From Alphaproteobacteria bacterium (GTDB lineage Bacteria > Pseudomonadota > Alphaproteobacteria > Caulobacterales > Maricaulaceae): DNA of 64,000 bases. Below, piece after piece: positions 40,780-51,566 of the stretch; positions within the stretch are counted from its first letter, which is position 1, and every line of letters starts with the position of its first letter. The stretch spans positions 62,001 to 126,000 of the forward strand of contig WGNH01000009.1 of the NCBI GenBank assembly GCA_016124665.1, written 5' to 3'. The notes beneath the pieces were generated by a model. It was not told where the DNA came from, searched no databases, and saw only the letters and a program-made list of their open reading frames with translations. The position numbers were made by a program, and so were the translations under genes.

Positions 40780-41982
40780 ATGCGCGAAGCTGTCATTGTT
40801 TCCACCGCCCGCACGCCGATTGGCAAAGCCTATCGGGGCGCTTTCAACAACACACAGGCCCAGGAGCTGGGAGGCCATGCGATCCGGAATGCGGTCGAAC
40901 GCTCCGGTATTGACCCGGCAGAAATCGATGATGTGGTCATGGGCGCGGCCATGCAGCAGGGCTCGACCTTCCAGAATACCGCGCGGCAATGCCTGATCCG
41001 GGCCGGCCTGCCGGCATCGGTCGCCGGTCAGACAATGGACCGGCAATGCGCCTCCGGCATGATGGCGATTGCAACGGCGGCCAAGCAGATCATCACCGAT
41101 GGCATGCAGATCACCGTTGGCGGCGGGCTGGAATCCATCTCGCTGGTCCAGAATGAACACATGAATCTGCACCGCGCCTTTGATCCGTGGATCAATGAGC
41201 ACATGCCGGCGCTTTACATGTCGATGCTGGAAACCGCGGAGATTGTCGCCGAACGCTATGGTGTGTCGCGCGAGGCGCAGGATGAATATTCGCTGCAAAG
41301 CCAGCAGCGCACGGCAGCGGCACAGGAAGCAGGCAAGTTCGACGACGAGATCGTCCCGCTGGCCTCGAAAATGGGAGTCTTCAACAAGGAGACCAAGGAA
41401 ATCACCCTCCAGGACGTGATGCTGGAAAAAGACGAGGGCAATCGCCCCTCTACCACGCTGGAAGGCCTGCAATCGCTGAATCCGGTCCATGCCAATGGCC
41501 AGCAGATCGCCGCCGGAAAATACATCACGGCAGGCAATGCTTCGCAATTGTCGGACGGGGCGTCAGCATCGGTCCTGATGGAAGCAAAGGAGGCCGAGAA
41601 GCGCGGCCTGAAACCGCTCGGTATCTATCGCGGTATTGCCGTCGCCGGTCTGGACCCCGACGAGATGGGCATCGGCCCGGTCTTCGCGGTGCCGAAACTC
41701 TTGAAGGCTAACGGGCTCAGCATGGATGATATCGGCCTTTGGGAGCTGAACGAGGCGTTTGCCGTGCAGGTCCTCTATTGCCGCGACAAGCTGGGCATTC
41801 CGAATGAAAACCTGAACGTCAATGGCGGGGCGATTTCCATCGGCCACCCCTATGGCATGTCGGGCGCGCGGATGGTCGGCCATGCCCTGATCGAGGGCAA
41901 ACGCCGCGGCGCGAAATATGTTGTCTGCACCATGTGTGTGGGCGGCGGCATGGGTGCCGCCGGCCTGTTCGAAGTGGCATAG
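40780..41982 (+). CDS. Acetyl-CoA acetyltransferase / thiolase
   Basis: [63 protein letters not shown]. Confidence 0.95.
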   Translation: MREAVIVSTARTPIGKAYRGAFNNTQAQELGGHAIRNAVERSGIDPAEIDDVVMGAAMQQGSTFQNTARQCLIRAGLPASVAGQTMDRQCASGMMAIATAAKQIITDGMQITVGGGLESISLVQNEHMNLHRAFDPWINEHMPALYMSMLETAEIVAERYGVSREAQDEYSLQSQQRTAAAQEAGKFDDEIVPLASKMGVFNKETKEITLQDVMLEKDEGNRPSTTLEGLQSLNPVHANGQQIAAGKYITAGNASQLSDGASASVLMEAKEAEKRGLKPLGIYRGIAVAGLDPDEMGIGPVFAVPKLLKANGLSMDDIGLWELNEAFAVQVLYCRDKLGIPNENLNVNGGAISIGHPYGMSGARMVGHALIEGKRRGAKYVVCTMCVGGGMGAAGLFEVA

Positions 41983-41995
41983 GGAGATCACAGAA

Positions 41996-43702
41996 ATGGG
42001 CGAACGCCTTCCTGCTCCCACCCGTGAAGAGATTACTGCAGCCGGCCTCAAAATCATGGCCGAAAATCCCTTCTTCGAAGTCGGTGAAGCCGAAATCCGC
42101 GGGGCCACATACCGGGTCTTCAAGAATGCGCCGAACAATACGGACGGCCTTCTTTTCATGTGTGACCTGCATGCCGACAAGACCGCCGTGGTCTCGGGCG
42201 ATGTGCGCTGGTCCTTTGCCGACCTTGCCCGCGAAAGCCGGGCTGTGGCGGCCGGTCTTGCGAAGATGGGCGTCAAGAAGGGCGATCTTGTCGCCACGGC
42301 GACGCGCAATACGCCGGAATTCATGGCGACCTATCTGGGCGTGACACTGATTGGCGGCGTGATCGTGCCGCTCAATGGCTGGTGGACCGCACACGAAATG
42401 GAATTCGCGCTGAAGGATTGCGGCGCGAAAATTCTCTTGGTTGATGCCGAACAGGCCCCGAAATTCCTGCCGCTCAAGGATAAATTCGGCCTGACGCTGA
42501 TTTCCGGGCATGGCGAGTTTGACGGGCAGGATCACAGCTGGGCCTCTATCCGCGATGCCGGAAAGGATGAAACGCCTCCGACCCAAGTGGTCGGGCCCGA
42601 TGATCTGATGTCGATCATGTATACGTCCGGTTCGACCGGCGACCCCAAGGGGGTGATGCTGACGCATCGCGGTGCGTGGTCGACCCTTCTGTCCTTCGGT
42701 TTTGTCATGTCGGCGGCCAAGGAAACGGCCAAGGGCGCAGCCATGGCCGAGGCCGCCGGTGATCTCGGCATCCTCGTGTCCGTGCCGCTCTTCCATGTGA
42801 CGGGATCACACCCGGTCTTCATGCTGTCGCTGATCCTCGGCCGGAAGATGGTGCTGATGCGGTCCTGGAAGCCGGAAGAAGCGGTGCGCCTGATCAATCA
42901 GGAGAAGATCACGAATTTCGTCGGCGTGCCGACCATGTCGCACGAGCTGATGCTGGCGGCAGAAAGCATGGGCGAAACGCTGGATACGCTGACCGATCTG
43001 TCTGCCGGTGGCGCGAAACGCCCGCCCAGCCATGTGAGGAAGCTGGCGGACAGTTTCAGGCGGGCCTATTCCTCGACCGGTTATGGCCTGTCGGAGACGA
43101 GCGCGCTGGGCACTTATAACGGGCTGGATGATTATCAGAACAATCCGGGCTCCTGCGGCCGCGCCGTACCGCCGGTGACCCATGTTCGCATTGTCGGCCC
43201 GGATGGTACTGACATGCCCGTTGATGAGCCCGGCGAGGTCTGGATCAAGACGCCCGGCGTCTTCGCCGGCTATCTCAACCTGCCCGAAGAGACCGCCAAA
43301 ACGCTGACCCCGGATGGCTGGTTCAAGACCGGGGATGTCGGCACCATGAATGCCGAGGGACAGGTGACCATTGTTGACCGGCTGAAAGACATGATCGTGC
43401 GGGGCGGCGAGAATGTCGCCTGCCTCGAGGTCGAGGCTGCGCTGGTGAAACATCCCCAGATTCTGGAAGCGGCCGCTTTCGCCGTGCCCGATGAAAGACT
43501 GGGGGAAGCGGTCGGCGCAGCGATCTATACAAAGCCGGGGGCCGACGTCACGCTGGACGAACTCAATGACTTCCTTGAAGGCGATCTTGCCGCGTTCAAA
43601 CGTCCGGAGCATCTGTGGCATTTCAACGAGCCGCTGCCGCGCGGCGGCACCGAGAAGATCGACAAGCCCGGCTTGCGCAAGAAGCTTCTGGGCGGTAGCT
43701 GA
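41996..43702 (+). CDS. AMP-dependent acyl-CoA synthetase
   Basis: MYTSGSTGDPKGVMLTHRG, YGLSETSALGTYNG, DGWFKTGDVGTMNAEGQVTIVDRLKDMIVRGGENV. Confidence 0.95.
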   Translation: MGERLPAPTREEITAAGLKIMAENPFFEVGEAEIRGATYRVFKNAPNNTDGLLFMCDLHADKTAVVSGDVRWSFADLARESRAVAAGLAKMGVKKGDLVATATRNTPEFMATYLGVTLIGGVIVPLNGWWTAHEMEFALKDCGAKILLVDAEQAPKFLPLKDKFGLTLISGHGEFDGQDHSWASIRDAGKDETPPTQVVGPDDLMSIMYTSGSTGDPKGVMLTHRGAWSTLLSFGFVMSAAKETAKGAAMAEAAGDLGILVSVPLFHVTGSHPVFMLSLILGRKMVLMRSWKPEEAVRLINQEKITNFVGVPTMSHELMLAAESMGETLDTLTDLSAGGAKRPPSHVRKLADSFRRAYSSTGYGLSETSALGTYNGLDDYQNNPGSCGRAVPPVTHVRIVGPDGTDMPVDEPGEVWIKTPGVFAGYLNLPEETAKTLTPDGWFKTGDVGTMNAEGQVTIVDRLKDMIVRGGENVACLEVEAALVKHPQILEAAAFAVPDERLGEAVGAAIYTKPGADVTLDELNDFLEGDLAAFKRPEHLWHFNEPLPRGGTEKIDKPGLRKKLLGGS

Positions 43703-43708
43703 TAGGGA

Positions 43709-44770
43709 ATGAAGCTCACCCTTGATGCGCGTTTTCTGGTGCTGGTGCTGCTTGTGCTGGCGCTGGCCTGGGCCTTGCGGGCTGCGGGCGATGTCCTGCT
43801 GCCCTTCTTGGTCGCGGGCTTTCTGGCGGTCATCCTGGAACCTCTGACGCGCCGGATTTGCAAATGGGGAACGCCGCGCTTTCTTGCGGCGCTCATATCA
43901 ACCCTGCTGGCCGTGCTCGTGATTGCCGGGCCGATTGTAGCGGTCACACCAATTGTCGTTATTGAAGGCCGTGACCTGATATCCCGCCTGCCGACACTGA
44001 TCGACAATGCGCTGACCGCGACCAACCAACTGGCCGCGAACATGGGTTTCGAGCTGCCTGATCTGACATTGCAGGGGCTATCGGGGGAAAATAACCCGGC
44101 GCAGGCCATCGGCAGCCGGATCGCCGGTTCCGTGACCGGCGCTATTTCCGGCATCCTTCTGACGTTTCTGACGCCGGTGGCCCTCTTCTTCTTCCTGAAA
44201 GACTGGCCCGGCATAGCCAAAACTGTCAGTTCCCTGCCGCCCCGGCGCTATTCAGAGGAGCTGCGGCGTATTTTCCGGGAGATCAATCTGCAACTGTCCC
44301 GCTATGTCCGGGGGCAAAGCCTGGTCATTCTGGTGCAGGCGATTTATCATGCGGCGGCACTGGCCCTGATCGGCCTCAACTATTCCGTGGCGATCGGGAT
44401 ACTGACAGGGCTTTCTGCGATCGTGCCGGTTGTCGGAAACCTGATCATGTTCACGCTGGCGATGCTGGTCGCTATCAGCCAGTTCGATTCCATCTGGCCG
44501 ATCCTCGCCGTCATTGCCGTCTATGGCGTTGCGCAAGTGCTTGAAACCGTCTGGCTCGCGCCGCGCCTTGTTGGCGGGCAGCTGAAGCTGCATCCCTTGT
44601 GGATCATGGCCGGCCTTTTGATCGGCGGCGCGCTGTTCGGCTTCCTCGGCGCCCTGCTGGCCCTGCCCATGGTCGCGGTTGGAAGTGTTGTTGCAAATCA
44701 TGGTCTGGATGTATGGCGCGAAAGCAAATTCTACAAACAGGCCGAGCCGCCGAAGGTTAAATCGGGATGA
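43709..44770 (+). CDS. AI-2E/PerM family permease
   Basis: 353 aa; multi-TM; FLTPVALFFFLKDWPGI; C-terminal LIGGALFGFLGALLALPMVAV. Confidence 0.88.
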   Translation: MKLTLDARFLVLVLLVLALAWALRAAGDVLLPFLVAGFLAVILEPLTRRICKWGTPRFLAALISTLLAVLVIAGPIVAVTPIVVIEGRDLISRLPTLIDNALTATNQLAANMGFELPDLTLQGLSGENNPAQAIGSRIAGSVTGAISGILLTFLTPVALFFFLKDWPGIAKTVSSLPPRRYSEELRRIFREINLQLSRYVRGQSLVILVQAIYHAAALALIGLNYSVAIGILTGLSAIVPVVGNLIMFTLAMLVAISQFDSIWPILAVIAVYGVAQVLETVWLAPRLVGGQLKLHPLWIMAGLLIGGALFGFLGALLALPMVAVGSVVANHGLDVWRESKFYKQAEPPKVKSG

Positions 44771-45720
44771 TCTCTATTCTACTGATACTGGCCGGTCTGG
44801 TGCTGCTGTCGTTTGGCGGCGACGGGCTGGTTCGTGGCGCGGTCGGCATTGCCACAAAGCTGAGACTTTCACCGATGTTTGTGGGGCTGGTGCTCGTCGG
44901 TTTCGGCACTTCCATGCCCGAGCTCGCGACCAGCCTGCAGGCGCAGTTTGCCGGATCCCCGGATGTGGCCATCGGCAATGTGGTGGGCTCGAACACCGCA
45001 AACATACTCCTGATCATGGGGATCGGGGCTGTGATACGACCCATTCTTGCCGTTCGCGAGGCCTTGCTCCGGGACGGGCTTGCACTCGCCATTATTTCAG
45101 CCGCAGCGGTTTTCCTGCTGTTCCAGTACCCGGTTGGCCGGGTCTGGGGGGCAGTCATGATCGCGCTATTGCTGGCCTATGTCGGCCTCAGCTACATGCT
45201 CGACCGCCGACGCGGTAACAAGGCTGCGGCCCTGCATGAAGCCGAAGCGGTCAGTGCGGGCGCGCCGGAACGTTTGTGGCTCTCCATGCTGTTCTTTGCC
45301 GGCGGATTGGCCGGCGTTCTCATCGGGGCCCGCTTGCTGGTAACAGGGGCCATAGATATTGCGGAATCTTTCGAGATTTCGCAGGCCATTATCGGGTTGA
45401 CGATTGTGGCGGTCGGCACCTCACTGCCGGAACTGGCCGCGACCATTGCGGCCGCCATAAAGCGTCAGGGCGATGTGGCCCTTGGAAATATCATCGGCTC
45501 GAACATATTCAACGCCGCAGGAATTCTGGGCGCTGCCGCGCTTGTCGGGCCGCTGGAAACGCCGGCACGGATTCTGGGCGAAGATGTCTGGGTCATGCTG
45601 GCGGCCACGGCAATATTGCTGGTCTTCGCCTTTACGGGTCAGCGCGTCGACCGGCGCGAGGGGGCTCTGCTGTTGGCGCTTTATGCCGGTTATATTGCCT
45701 GGCTGGCCGGCTCGGTCTGA
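44767..45720 (+). CDS. Calcium/sodium antiporter (CaCA family, YrbG-like)
   Basis: GFGTSMPELATSLQAQFAGSPDVAIGNVVGSNTANILLIMG and VAVGTSLPELAATIAAAIKRQGDVALGNIIGSNIFNAAGILG alpha repeats. Confidence 0.95.
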   Translation: MISILLILAGLVLLSFGGDGLVRGAVGIATKLRLSPMFVGLVLVGFGTSMPELATSLQAQFAGSPDVAIGNVVGSNTANILLIMGIGAVIRPILAVREALLRDGLALAIISAAAVFLLFQYPVGRVWGAVMIALLLAYVGLSYMLDRRRGNKAAALHEAEAVSAGAPERLWLSMLFFAGGLAGVLIGARLLVTGAIDIAESFEISQAIIGLTIVAVGTSLPELAATIAAAIKRQGDVALGNIIGSNIFNAAGILGAAALVGPLETPARILGEDVWVMLAATAILLVFAFTGQRVDRREGALLLALYAGYIAWLAGSV

Positions 45721-45739
45721 ATTTCCCGGGGAGGGTTTC

Positions 45740-47899
45740 ATGCGTTTGATCTTGTCTATCGGCGGCGGCCTGCTGGTGCTTGCCATATTTGTGCTGGCGT
45801 TTCTGGCCTGGACCCCGGCCCCGCCGCGCGCTGATGAAACAACCATCCGCGCTGCAGCCGCAGAGTATTCCGCCCGTATCATCCGCGATTCCCTCGGCGT
45901 GCCGCACATATATGGCGAGACAGATGCGGATGTGGCCTTCGGATTGGCCTGGGCCCATGCGGAGGACGATTGGGAGACGATCGAGCCCACGCTGATCGCT
46001 GCTCGCGGCGAGCTGGCCCGGTATGAGGGGCAATCAGCGGCCCCGACCGACTACATTGTCCAGCTCCTGCGAATCCGGGAGACGGTCGCAGAGCGATATG
46101 AAAGCGACCTGTCACCCCAAGCCCGTGTCATAGTCGAGGCCTATGCCGACGGCATGAATGCCTGGGCGCTGGACAATCCGTCCCGCATCCGCCCCGGCGT
46201 CCTGCCCATGACGGGCGAGGATGTGGTCGCCGGCTTCGTGTTGCGGACGCCCTTCATGTACGGGCTGGACGCCGATCTGGCAGAATTGTTCGAGGACGAA
46301 CGCCAACGCACCATTTCCATCGGCGACAGCGACACGGCGTTCCAGATGATCGAGGGTACCAATCCCGAGCTCGGATCCAATGCGTTTGCTATTGCCCCTT
46401 CGCGCTCGGAGGACGGGGCCACCCGTCTGATCATCAATTCGCACCAGCCCTTCACCGGGCCGGTCGCCTGGTACGAGATCGGCCTGCACAGCGCGGAGGG
46501 CTGGAATGCGGCCGGTGGCACCTTCCCGGGGGCACCGCTTGTCCTGCACGGTCACAATGCCGACCTGGGCTGGGCGCACACCGTCAACGCCCCTGACCTG
46601 GCCGACATCTATGTGCTCGAGATCAATCCGGACAATGAGAATCAATACCGCCTGGATGGCGAATGGACGAATTTCGAGACCGGAACCGCCGCGCTCCGCG
46701 TGCGTCTGTTCGGGCCGTTTTCATGGGTGTTCAATCGCGAGCTATTATGGTCCGCGCATGGCCCCGTCGTCCGGCGGCCGCACGGCACTTATGCCATCCG
46801 GTTTTCCGGCCATGACGAGGTGCGCGGTGTCGAGCAATGGTATCGCATGAACCGGGCGTCCAGCTGGGAGGAATGGCGCGCGGCCATGGAGATGCGGGCC
46901 ATCACCAGCCTCAACACTGTCTATGCTGATCGCGAAGGCAATATCGCCTACCTCTACAATGCCCGCATGCCGGTTCGGGCCGAGGGGTATGACTGGCGGG
47001 ACTATCTGCCCGGCGACCGGTCCGATCTGATCTGGACAGAATACCAGCCCTTCGACGCCCTGCCGCTCCTGCTCAATCCGGCATCGGGATTTGTCGCGAA
47101 TGCGAACAATACACCCTTCCGCGCGACCGACCCGGCAGATGATCTCGACCGTGAAGACTTTTCAGCGACATTCGGGATCGAACATGAAATGACCAATCGC
47201 GGTCAGCGGCTGCTGAACCTGCTGATCAATGATCCATCGATCAGCGCGGCCGATACGCTGGAGTACAAGTTCGACCTGTCCTATGCGCCGGATTCGCCTG
47301 TCGTGCGCCTGGTCAGCCAGCTCCTGGCCATGGATCTGGACGAGGACCGCCTGCTGATCGAGGCGCAGGACGTGCTGCGGGATTGGGATTTCTCGACGAA
47401 TATCGAAAACCGGTCTGCCGCGCTCGGCGTGCTCACGGCGATCAAATGTATCGAGAACCGCCATGATACCCGGCCTTTCACCTGCGAGCCGGAAGACGCG
47501 CTGCGGGCCTCCGCCGAAGATCTGATGGCCCATCACGGCCGGCTCGATCCGGAATGGGGCGAGGTCAACCGTCATGTGCGCGGCGAGGCCGATCTGCCCG
47601 TCGATGGCGGGCCGGACATATTGCGCGCCATCTATTGCGGCTGCCAGGAATTGAACGAAGACGGCCGGTTCGTCGGCGTTGCCGGCGACACCTATATCAT
47701 GGCCGTGGAATGGGATGCCGGCGGCCATCTGGAGAGCCGGTCCATCCACCAGTTCGGCTCGGCGACGCTGGACGAGACCTCACCGCATTATGCCGATCAG
47801 GCCGATGACTTCGTGGCCATGGAGCTGCGTGATTTCCCTTGGACTCAGAGCGAGGTGCTGGACGGTGCGACGCGCGACTATGTGGTAGGCGGGCGGTAG
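45740..47899 (+). CDS. Penicillin acylase family (Ntn hydrolase) protein
   Basis: IIRDSLGVPHIYGETDADVAFGLAWAHAEDDWETIE; LGSNAFAIAPSRS; INSHQPFTGPVAWYEIGLHS. Confidence 0.92.
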   Translation: MRLILSIGGGLLVLAIFVLAFLAWTPAPPRADETTIRAAAAEYSARIIRDSLGVPHIYGETDADVAFGLAWAHAEDDWETIEPTLIAARGELARYEGQSAAPTDYIVQLLRIRETVAERYESDLSPQARVIVEAYADGMNAWALDNPSRIRPGVLPMTGEDVVAGFVLRTPFMYGLDADLAELFEDERQRTISIGDSDTAFQMIEGTNPELGSNAFAIAPSRSEDGATRLIINSHQPFTGPVAWYEIGLHSAEGWNAAGGTFPGAPLVLHGHNADLGWAHTVNAPDLADIYVLEINPDNENQYRLDGEWTNFETGTAALRVRLFGPFSWVFNRELLWSAHGPVVRRPHGTYAIRFSGHDEVRGVEQWYRMNRASSWEEWRAAMEMRAITSLNTVYADREGNIAYLYNARMPVRAEGYDWRDYLPGDRSDLIWTEYQPFDALPLLLNPASGFVANANNTPFRATDPADDLDREDFSATFGIEHEMTNRGQRLLNLLINDPSISAADTLEYKFDLSYAPDSPVVRLVSQLLAMDLDEDRLLIEAQDVLRDWDFSTNIENRSAALGVLTAIKCIENRHDTRPFTCEPEDALRASAEDLMAHHGRLDPEWGEVNRHVRGEADLPVDGGPDILRAIYCGCQELNEDGRFVGVAGDTYIMAVEWDAGGHLESRSIHQFGSATLDETSPHYADQADDFVAMELRDFPWTQSEVLDGATRDYVVGGR

Positions 47900-47998
47900 C
47901 GACCGGCTGACGGGCTTCACACAAACGTGAGTTGAACGCCTACCCCCGTGGCGTAGCGTAAATTTGGGGAATGCTTGGCGCGACAACAGGAGGGTGGC

Positions 47999-50065
47999 AT
48001 GATTAATGCTGGCCATAATTCAGTCCGTCATTCTTTATTCCTGATCGTCCTCATCAGTGTTTTGAGTCTGGTATCCGGTACCGCGCCCGCGCAAAGTGCA
48101 GGGAATTGTGTCAATCTGGCTTCGCGCCAACAACTCGATTTCTGGGTGGGCAGCTGGAATATCTATTCGGAAGCCGGGGCATTTCTGGGACGTCAGGATG
48201 TCACCGAGTGGGAGACAGGTTGCCTAATTGAAGCGGTCTGGACCAGCGCAAGCGGCGAAACAAGCCAGTCCATGAATTTGTACGATCCAGGCCTGTCTGC
48301 CTGGCGGCAAATCCACATAAGCCCAAACGAACTCGCCGACTTACGAGGCGGCCTCTCAAATGGCATGATGCGATTGTCCGGCAATCTTTTTGAACCCGAA
48401 ACGCAGACATTTTCACAACGGCGTTGGAGTGTATCGGCCAACGGAGATGGCAGTTTGCAGCAGGTGTTCGAACATCGCGGATCCGATACAGATGCCTGGG
48501 TCGTAGAAAGAACACTTACGGCCCGCCCCGCGGCAACTGACCCGGATTCACCTGTTGTGCCAACTGTTTCGGCCTACCAACCAGGCCAGCCGGGTTGCTG
48601 GGGACTGGCGGAACGTAACGACTTTTCTTTCGCCGCCGGCGACTGGAATATCGGCGCGGCGCACAACCGCCTTGCTTTACTTCAATCCGGTTGCCTGCTG
48701 CGCGAAAGATGGCAGGCGAGCGGGAACGATACGGGTGTGTCCTATAATTTCTATGACCCATTCACAGATCAGTGGCGTCAGGTATGGATCAGTCCGTTCA
48801 TTTTCATCGATATGACCGGTGGACGGGCTTCTCCAAACGGTCCGATGAGCCTGTCCGGAACAATCTGGTATCACAACGGAAACGTGGCGCCTTTCAGAGC
48901 CTCGTGGACTCCACAATCTGCGACATCAATGGTGCAGTTTATGGAGCAACAAAATGGCAGCGTCTGGACGACTTGGTTCAATGCTACCTATGTCCGGTCG
49001 TCTGCCACGGCACAGGCTGATGTCACGATTTCGGGGCTGGGCAGTGGCCAGGTCAGTAGCAACCCGGCTGGCCTAAGCTGCTCCGGCGGACCATCAGGCT
49101 GCTCGGCAAATTTCCGTCTCGACGCACCGGTCTCCACTTCTGGTCAACCCGCCGCCGGTTCATCCTTTACCGGCTGGTCAGACGGCCCGTGTTTCGGCCA
49201 ATCTGGTGATTGCAGCTGGAATATCGGCCGCAATATCGAACTGACGGCCCGCTTTACACTGAACACCGTTCCTGACGGGCGAATTGTCGCCGCCGTCCTT
49301 CCCGGAGCCCGGTCCACCTATGTGGGTGGAAACGATGTGACCGTGTTCGCGTCTGTCATCAGCCGTGCATCAACGCCCGCACAAAGCTGTACGATTGCGG
49401 CTCCTGACAATGCTCCGGCAAGCCTGCGATACCGCCGGGTCGACTCAAGCAATACGGCCATTGGGCCACCCAATCCGGTCTTTGACCTTGAAGCCTCCGG
49501 ATCAGCTTCTTTTGTACTCGCGATCAGCCCAACAGCTACAACACCGGCAGAGGGGAATGTATTCGCGCCCGTAGTCAGTTGTGAAAATGCCCTTCTGGAT
49601 GCAGTGCCCGGTGTAAACACGTTCTCATTGTCGATTGATACGGTGCCGGTACCGGACATCCTGTCAATCTCGGCCACACCCTCGGCGGATGGCGTCATAC
49701 GGATCGCGAACAGCGGTGGAATCAATTTCATGACTGCCGCAGCTGTCAATATCGGTGCAGGCGATGGCTCTGCGGGTGCGGAAGAAGCGACCATAACTGT
49801 CACGGCTGATGATGGCGGCGCAAATTTACCTCTCACGCTTCAGGTCTGTGAGACCGGGCCTCAGGGCGGTTGCCTGGCACCGCGATCCGGCCAGGTTACA
49901 ACTGTGTTCGCATCCGATGCGAAGTTTTTCGCCGTCTTTGCCCGTGCGCAGGCAGGCTCGGCGATCAACTTCAATCCCGGTGGCGCACGTGTGTTTCTTC
50001 GCTTTCGTGATGCCAATGGCGTTGTGAGGAGTGTGACAAGCGCCGCCGTTACCGCGCCGGAATAA
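47999..50065 (+). CDS. Large exported protein: two DUF1579-like DFWVGSWNI-type domains, a GWS-type beta repeat and Ig-like C-terminus
   Basis: Signal peptide; LDFWVGSWNIYSEAGAFLG and FSFAAGDWNIGAAHNRLA halves, SSFTGWSDGPCFGQSGDCSWNIGRNIELTARF. Confidence 0.6.
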   Translation: MINAGHNSVRHSLFLIVLISVLSLVSGTAPAQSAGNCVNLASRQQLDFWVGSWNIYSEAGAFLGRQDVTEWETGCLIEAVWTSASGETSQSMNLYDPGLSAWRQIHISPNELADLRGGLSNGMMRLSGNLFEPETQTFSQRRWSVSANGDGSLQQVFEHRGSDTDAWVVERTLTARPAATDPDSPVVPTVSAYQPGQPGCWGLAERNDFSFAAGDWNIGAAHNRLALLQSGCLLRERWQASGNDTGVSYNFYDPFTDQWRQVWISPFIFIDMTGGRASPNGPMSLSGTIWYHNGNVAPFRASWTPQSATSMVQFMEQQNGSVWTTWFNATYVRSSATAQADVTISGLGSGQVSSNPAGLSCSGGPSGCSANFRLDAPVSTSGQPAAGSSFTGWSDGPCFGQSGDCSWNIGRNIELTARFTLNTVPDGRIVAAVLPGARSTYVGGNDVTVFASVISRASTPAQSCTIAAPDNAPASLRYRRVDSSNTAIGPPNPVFDLEASGSASFVLAISPTATTPAEGNVFAPVVSCENALLDAVPGVNTFSLSIDTVPVPDILSISATPSADGVIRIANSGGINFMTAAAVNIGAGDGSAGAEEATITVTADDGGANLPLTLQVCETGPQGGCLAPRSGQVTTVFASDAKFFAVFARAQAGSAINFNPGGARVFLRFRDANGVVRSVTSAAVTAPE

Positions 50066-50068
50066 TGT

Positions 50069-51436
50069 CTACTCCCCGAAACTGCCCATCACGCCGGGGA
50101 AGACGACCGGGCTCTCAGAGCCATCCTCGGCCACAGAAGCCACGCCGAAATAGAAATTGTCGATGACGACATTCTCCAGCGTGTATTCGGTGACATTGCC
50201 GACGAAGCGGGAATACTGCCATTGCGGCTGGTCGGTATAGCGCCAGTAGACACGGTAGCCCGCCAGATTGGCGGCCGCATCAGCGTCCGGCTCTGACCAG
50301 CGCAATGTCGTATCCGGTGAGACTGCGCCTTCTATCTCGACATTGGCCGGGAATGGCGGCGCTCCGGCCATCATCGCCAGCGCTGCGGCGTTCAGAGAGG
50401 TCAGTTTGGCCGCATAATCGAAATCCACGAATTCGATCGTGTCGCCAAAATGGCGGCCGTCTTCATTGCGCAAATCCTGGTGCTGACGGTCATAATGCTC
50501 GTGCACTTCCATGATGCGCACGCCGGGAATGCCGACCTCGTTGAACGGCCGGTGGTGGCCGCCGCGGCGGAAGCGGTCGAGCCGGTAAACCAGCATGGTG
50601 TCCAGATTGGGAATGTCCTGATCGGCCACGCGGTCGATCAGGCGGGCCAGATTGCGCGAGGGGCTGTCCACCTCGCCGCCCTGGAAACGGCGCGTGATGG
50701 CTTCTTCCGGGGTTTCTGTCGCGCGCGTGCCTTCGGAAAAGATGCGCGCGGTGGAATTGTCGATGACGCCGTCAATGCCGGCGATATTGCCGATCATGTC
50801 ATTGTTGAGGACGGCCTTGATGCGCCAGCCCTGCTCCAGGGCATGAGCGGCAACGATCTGGCCGCCGAACAGGCCCTGCTCCTCTCCGGACAGGGCCGCA
50901 TAGATGATGGAGCCGGCAAATTCGTGCTGCGACAACACCCGCGCAGCTTCCATAACGCCGGCGACGCCGGACGCATTGTCATTGGCCCCCGGACTGTCGG
51001 AGGTTCCGTCCAGTGGATCGGTTACACGGCTGTCGATATCGCCTGCCATCATGACATAGCGGTCCGGGTCCAGCGTTCCTCGCTGGATGGCGAGAACGGA
51101 GACCACTTCGGTCGGTTCGGGGATGCGGGTTTCGCCGGAGATGGTATCGGAGACATAAATAACTTCGAGACAGCCGCCGCAATCGGTAGAAATTCGTTCA
51201 AACTCCTCAAAAATCCAGCGCCGGGCGGCACCGATGCCGCGGGTCTCACTCTCTGTTTCCGACAGGGTGTGCCGGGTACCGAAAGCGACCAGGGTCTGAA
51301 TGTCCGAGCCGATACGCTCCGCCGACACATCGGCGACGATGTCGTGAATCGCCAGCACTTCCGATGGCGGTGCGGTCTGGGCCATGGCCAGAGAAGACGC
51401 TGTCAGACTCATGGCGGCTGTAATCATAAGGCGCAT
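50069..51436 (-). CDS. Exported M28-family metallo-aminopeptidase
   Basis: Signal peptide; MMAGDIDSRVTDPLDGTSDSPGANDNASGVAGVMEAARVL; IIYAALSGEEQGLFGGQIVAAHAL; fibronectin-like C-terminal region. Confidence 0.92.
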   Translation of the reverse strand: MRLMITAAMSLTASSLAMAQTAPPSEVLAIHDIVADVSAERIGSDIQTLVAFGTRHTLSETESETRGIGAARRWIFEEFERISTDCGGCLEVIYVSDTISGETRIPEPTEVVSVLAIQRGTLDPDRYVMMAGDIDSRVTDPLDGTSDSPGANDNASGVAGVMEAARVLSQHEFAGSIIYAALSGEEQGLFGGQIVAAHALEQGWRIKAVLNNDMIGNIAGIDGVIDNSTARIFSEGTRATETPEEAITRRFQGGEVDSPSRNLARLIDRVADQDIPNLDTMLVYRLDRFRRGGHHRPFNEVGIPGVRIMEVHEHYDRQHQDLRNEDGRHFGDTIEFVDFDYAAKLTSLNAAALAMMAGAPPFPANVEIEGAVSPDTTLRWSEPDADAAANLAGYRVYWRYTDQPQWQYSRFVGNVTEYTLENVVIDNFYFGVASVAEDGSESPVVFPGVMGSFGE

Positions 51437-51566
51437 GGTAAATCTCCCCGGAATATTCTCGATAACATTAGCCTGAATAGCGAATATGGCGAGTCCGCCA
51501 TCGGTTTCCGAACAGCGAATTTATTGTTAGGCTTCTCCTGAGAGACGAATAAGGGGAGATATTTTC

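Noticed and set aside
40387-41547. 386-aa minus ORF over thiolase
   Set aside because: Antisense shadow; thiolase is certain on the plus strand
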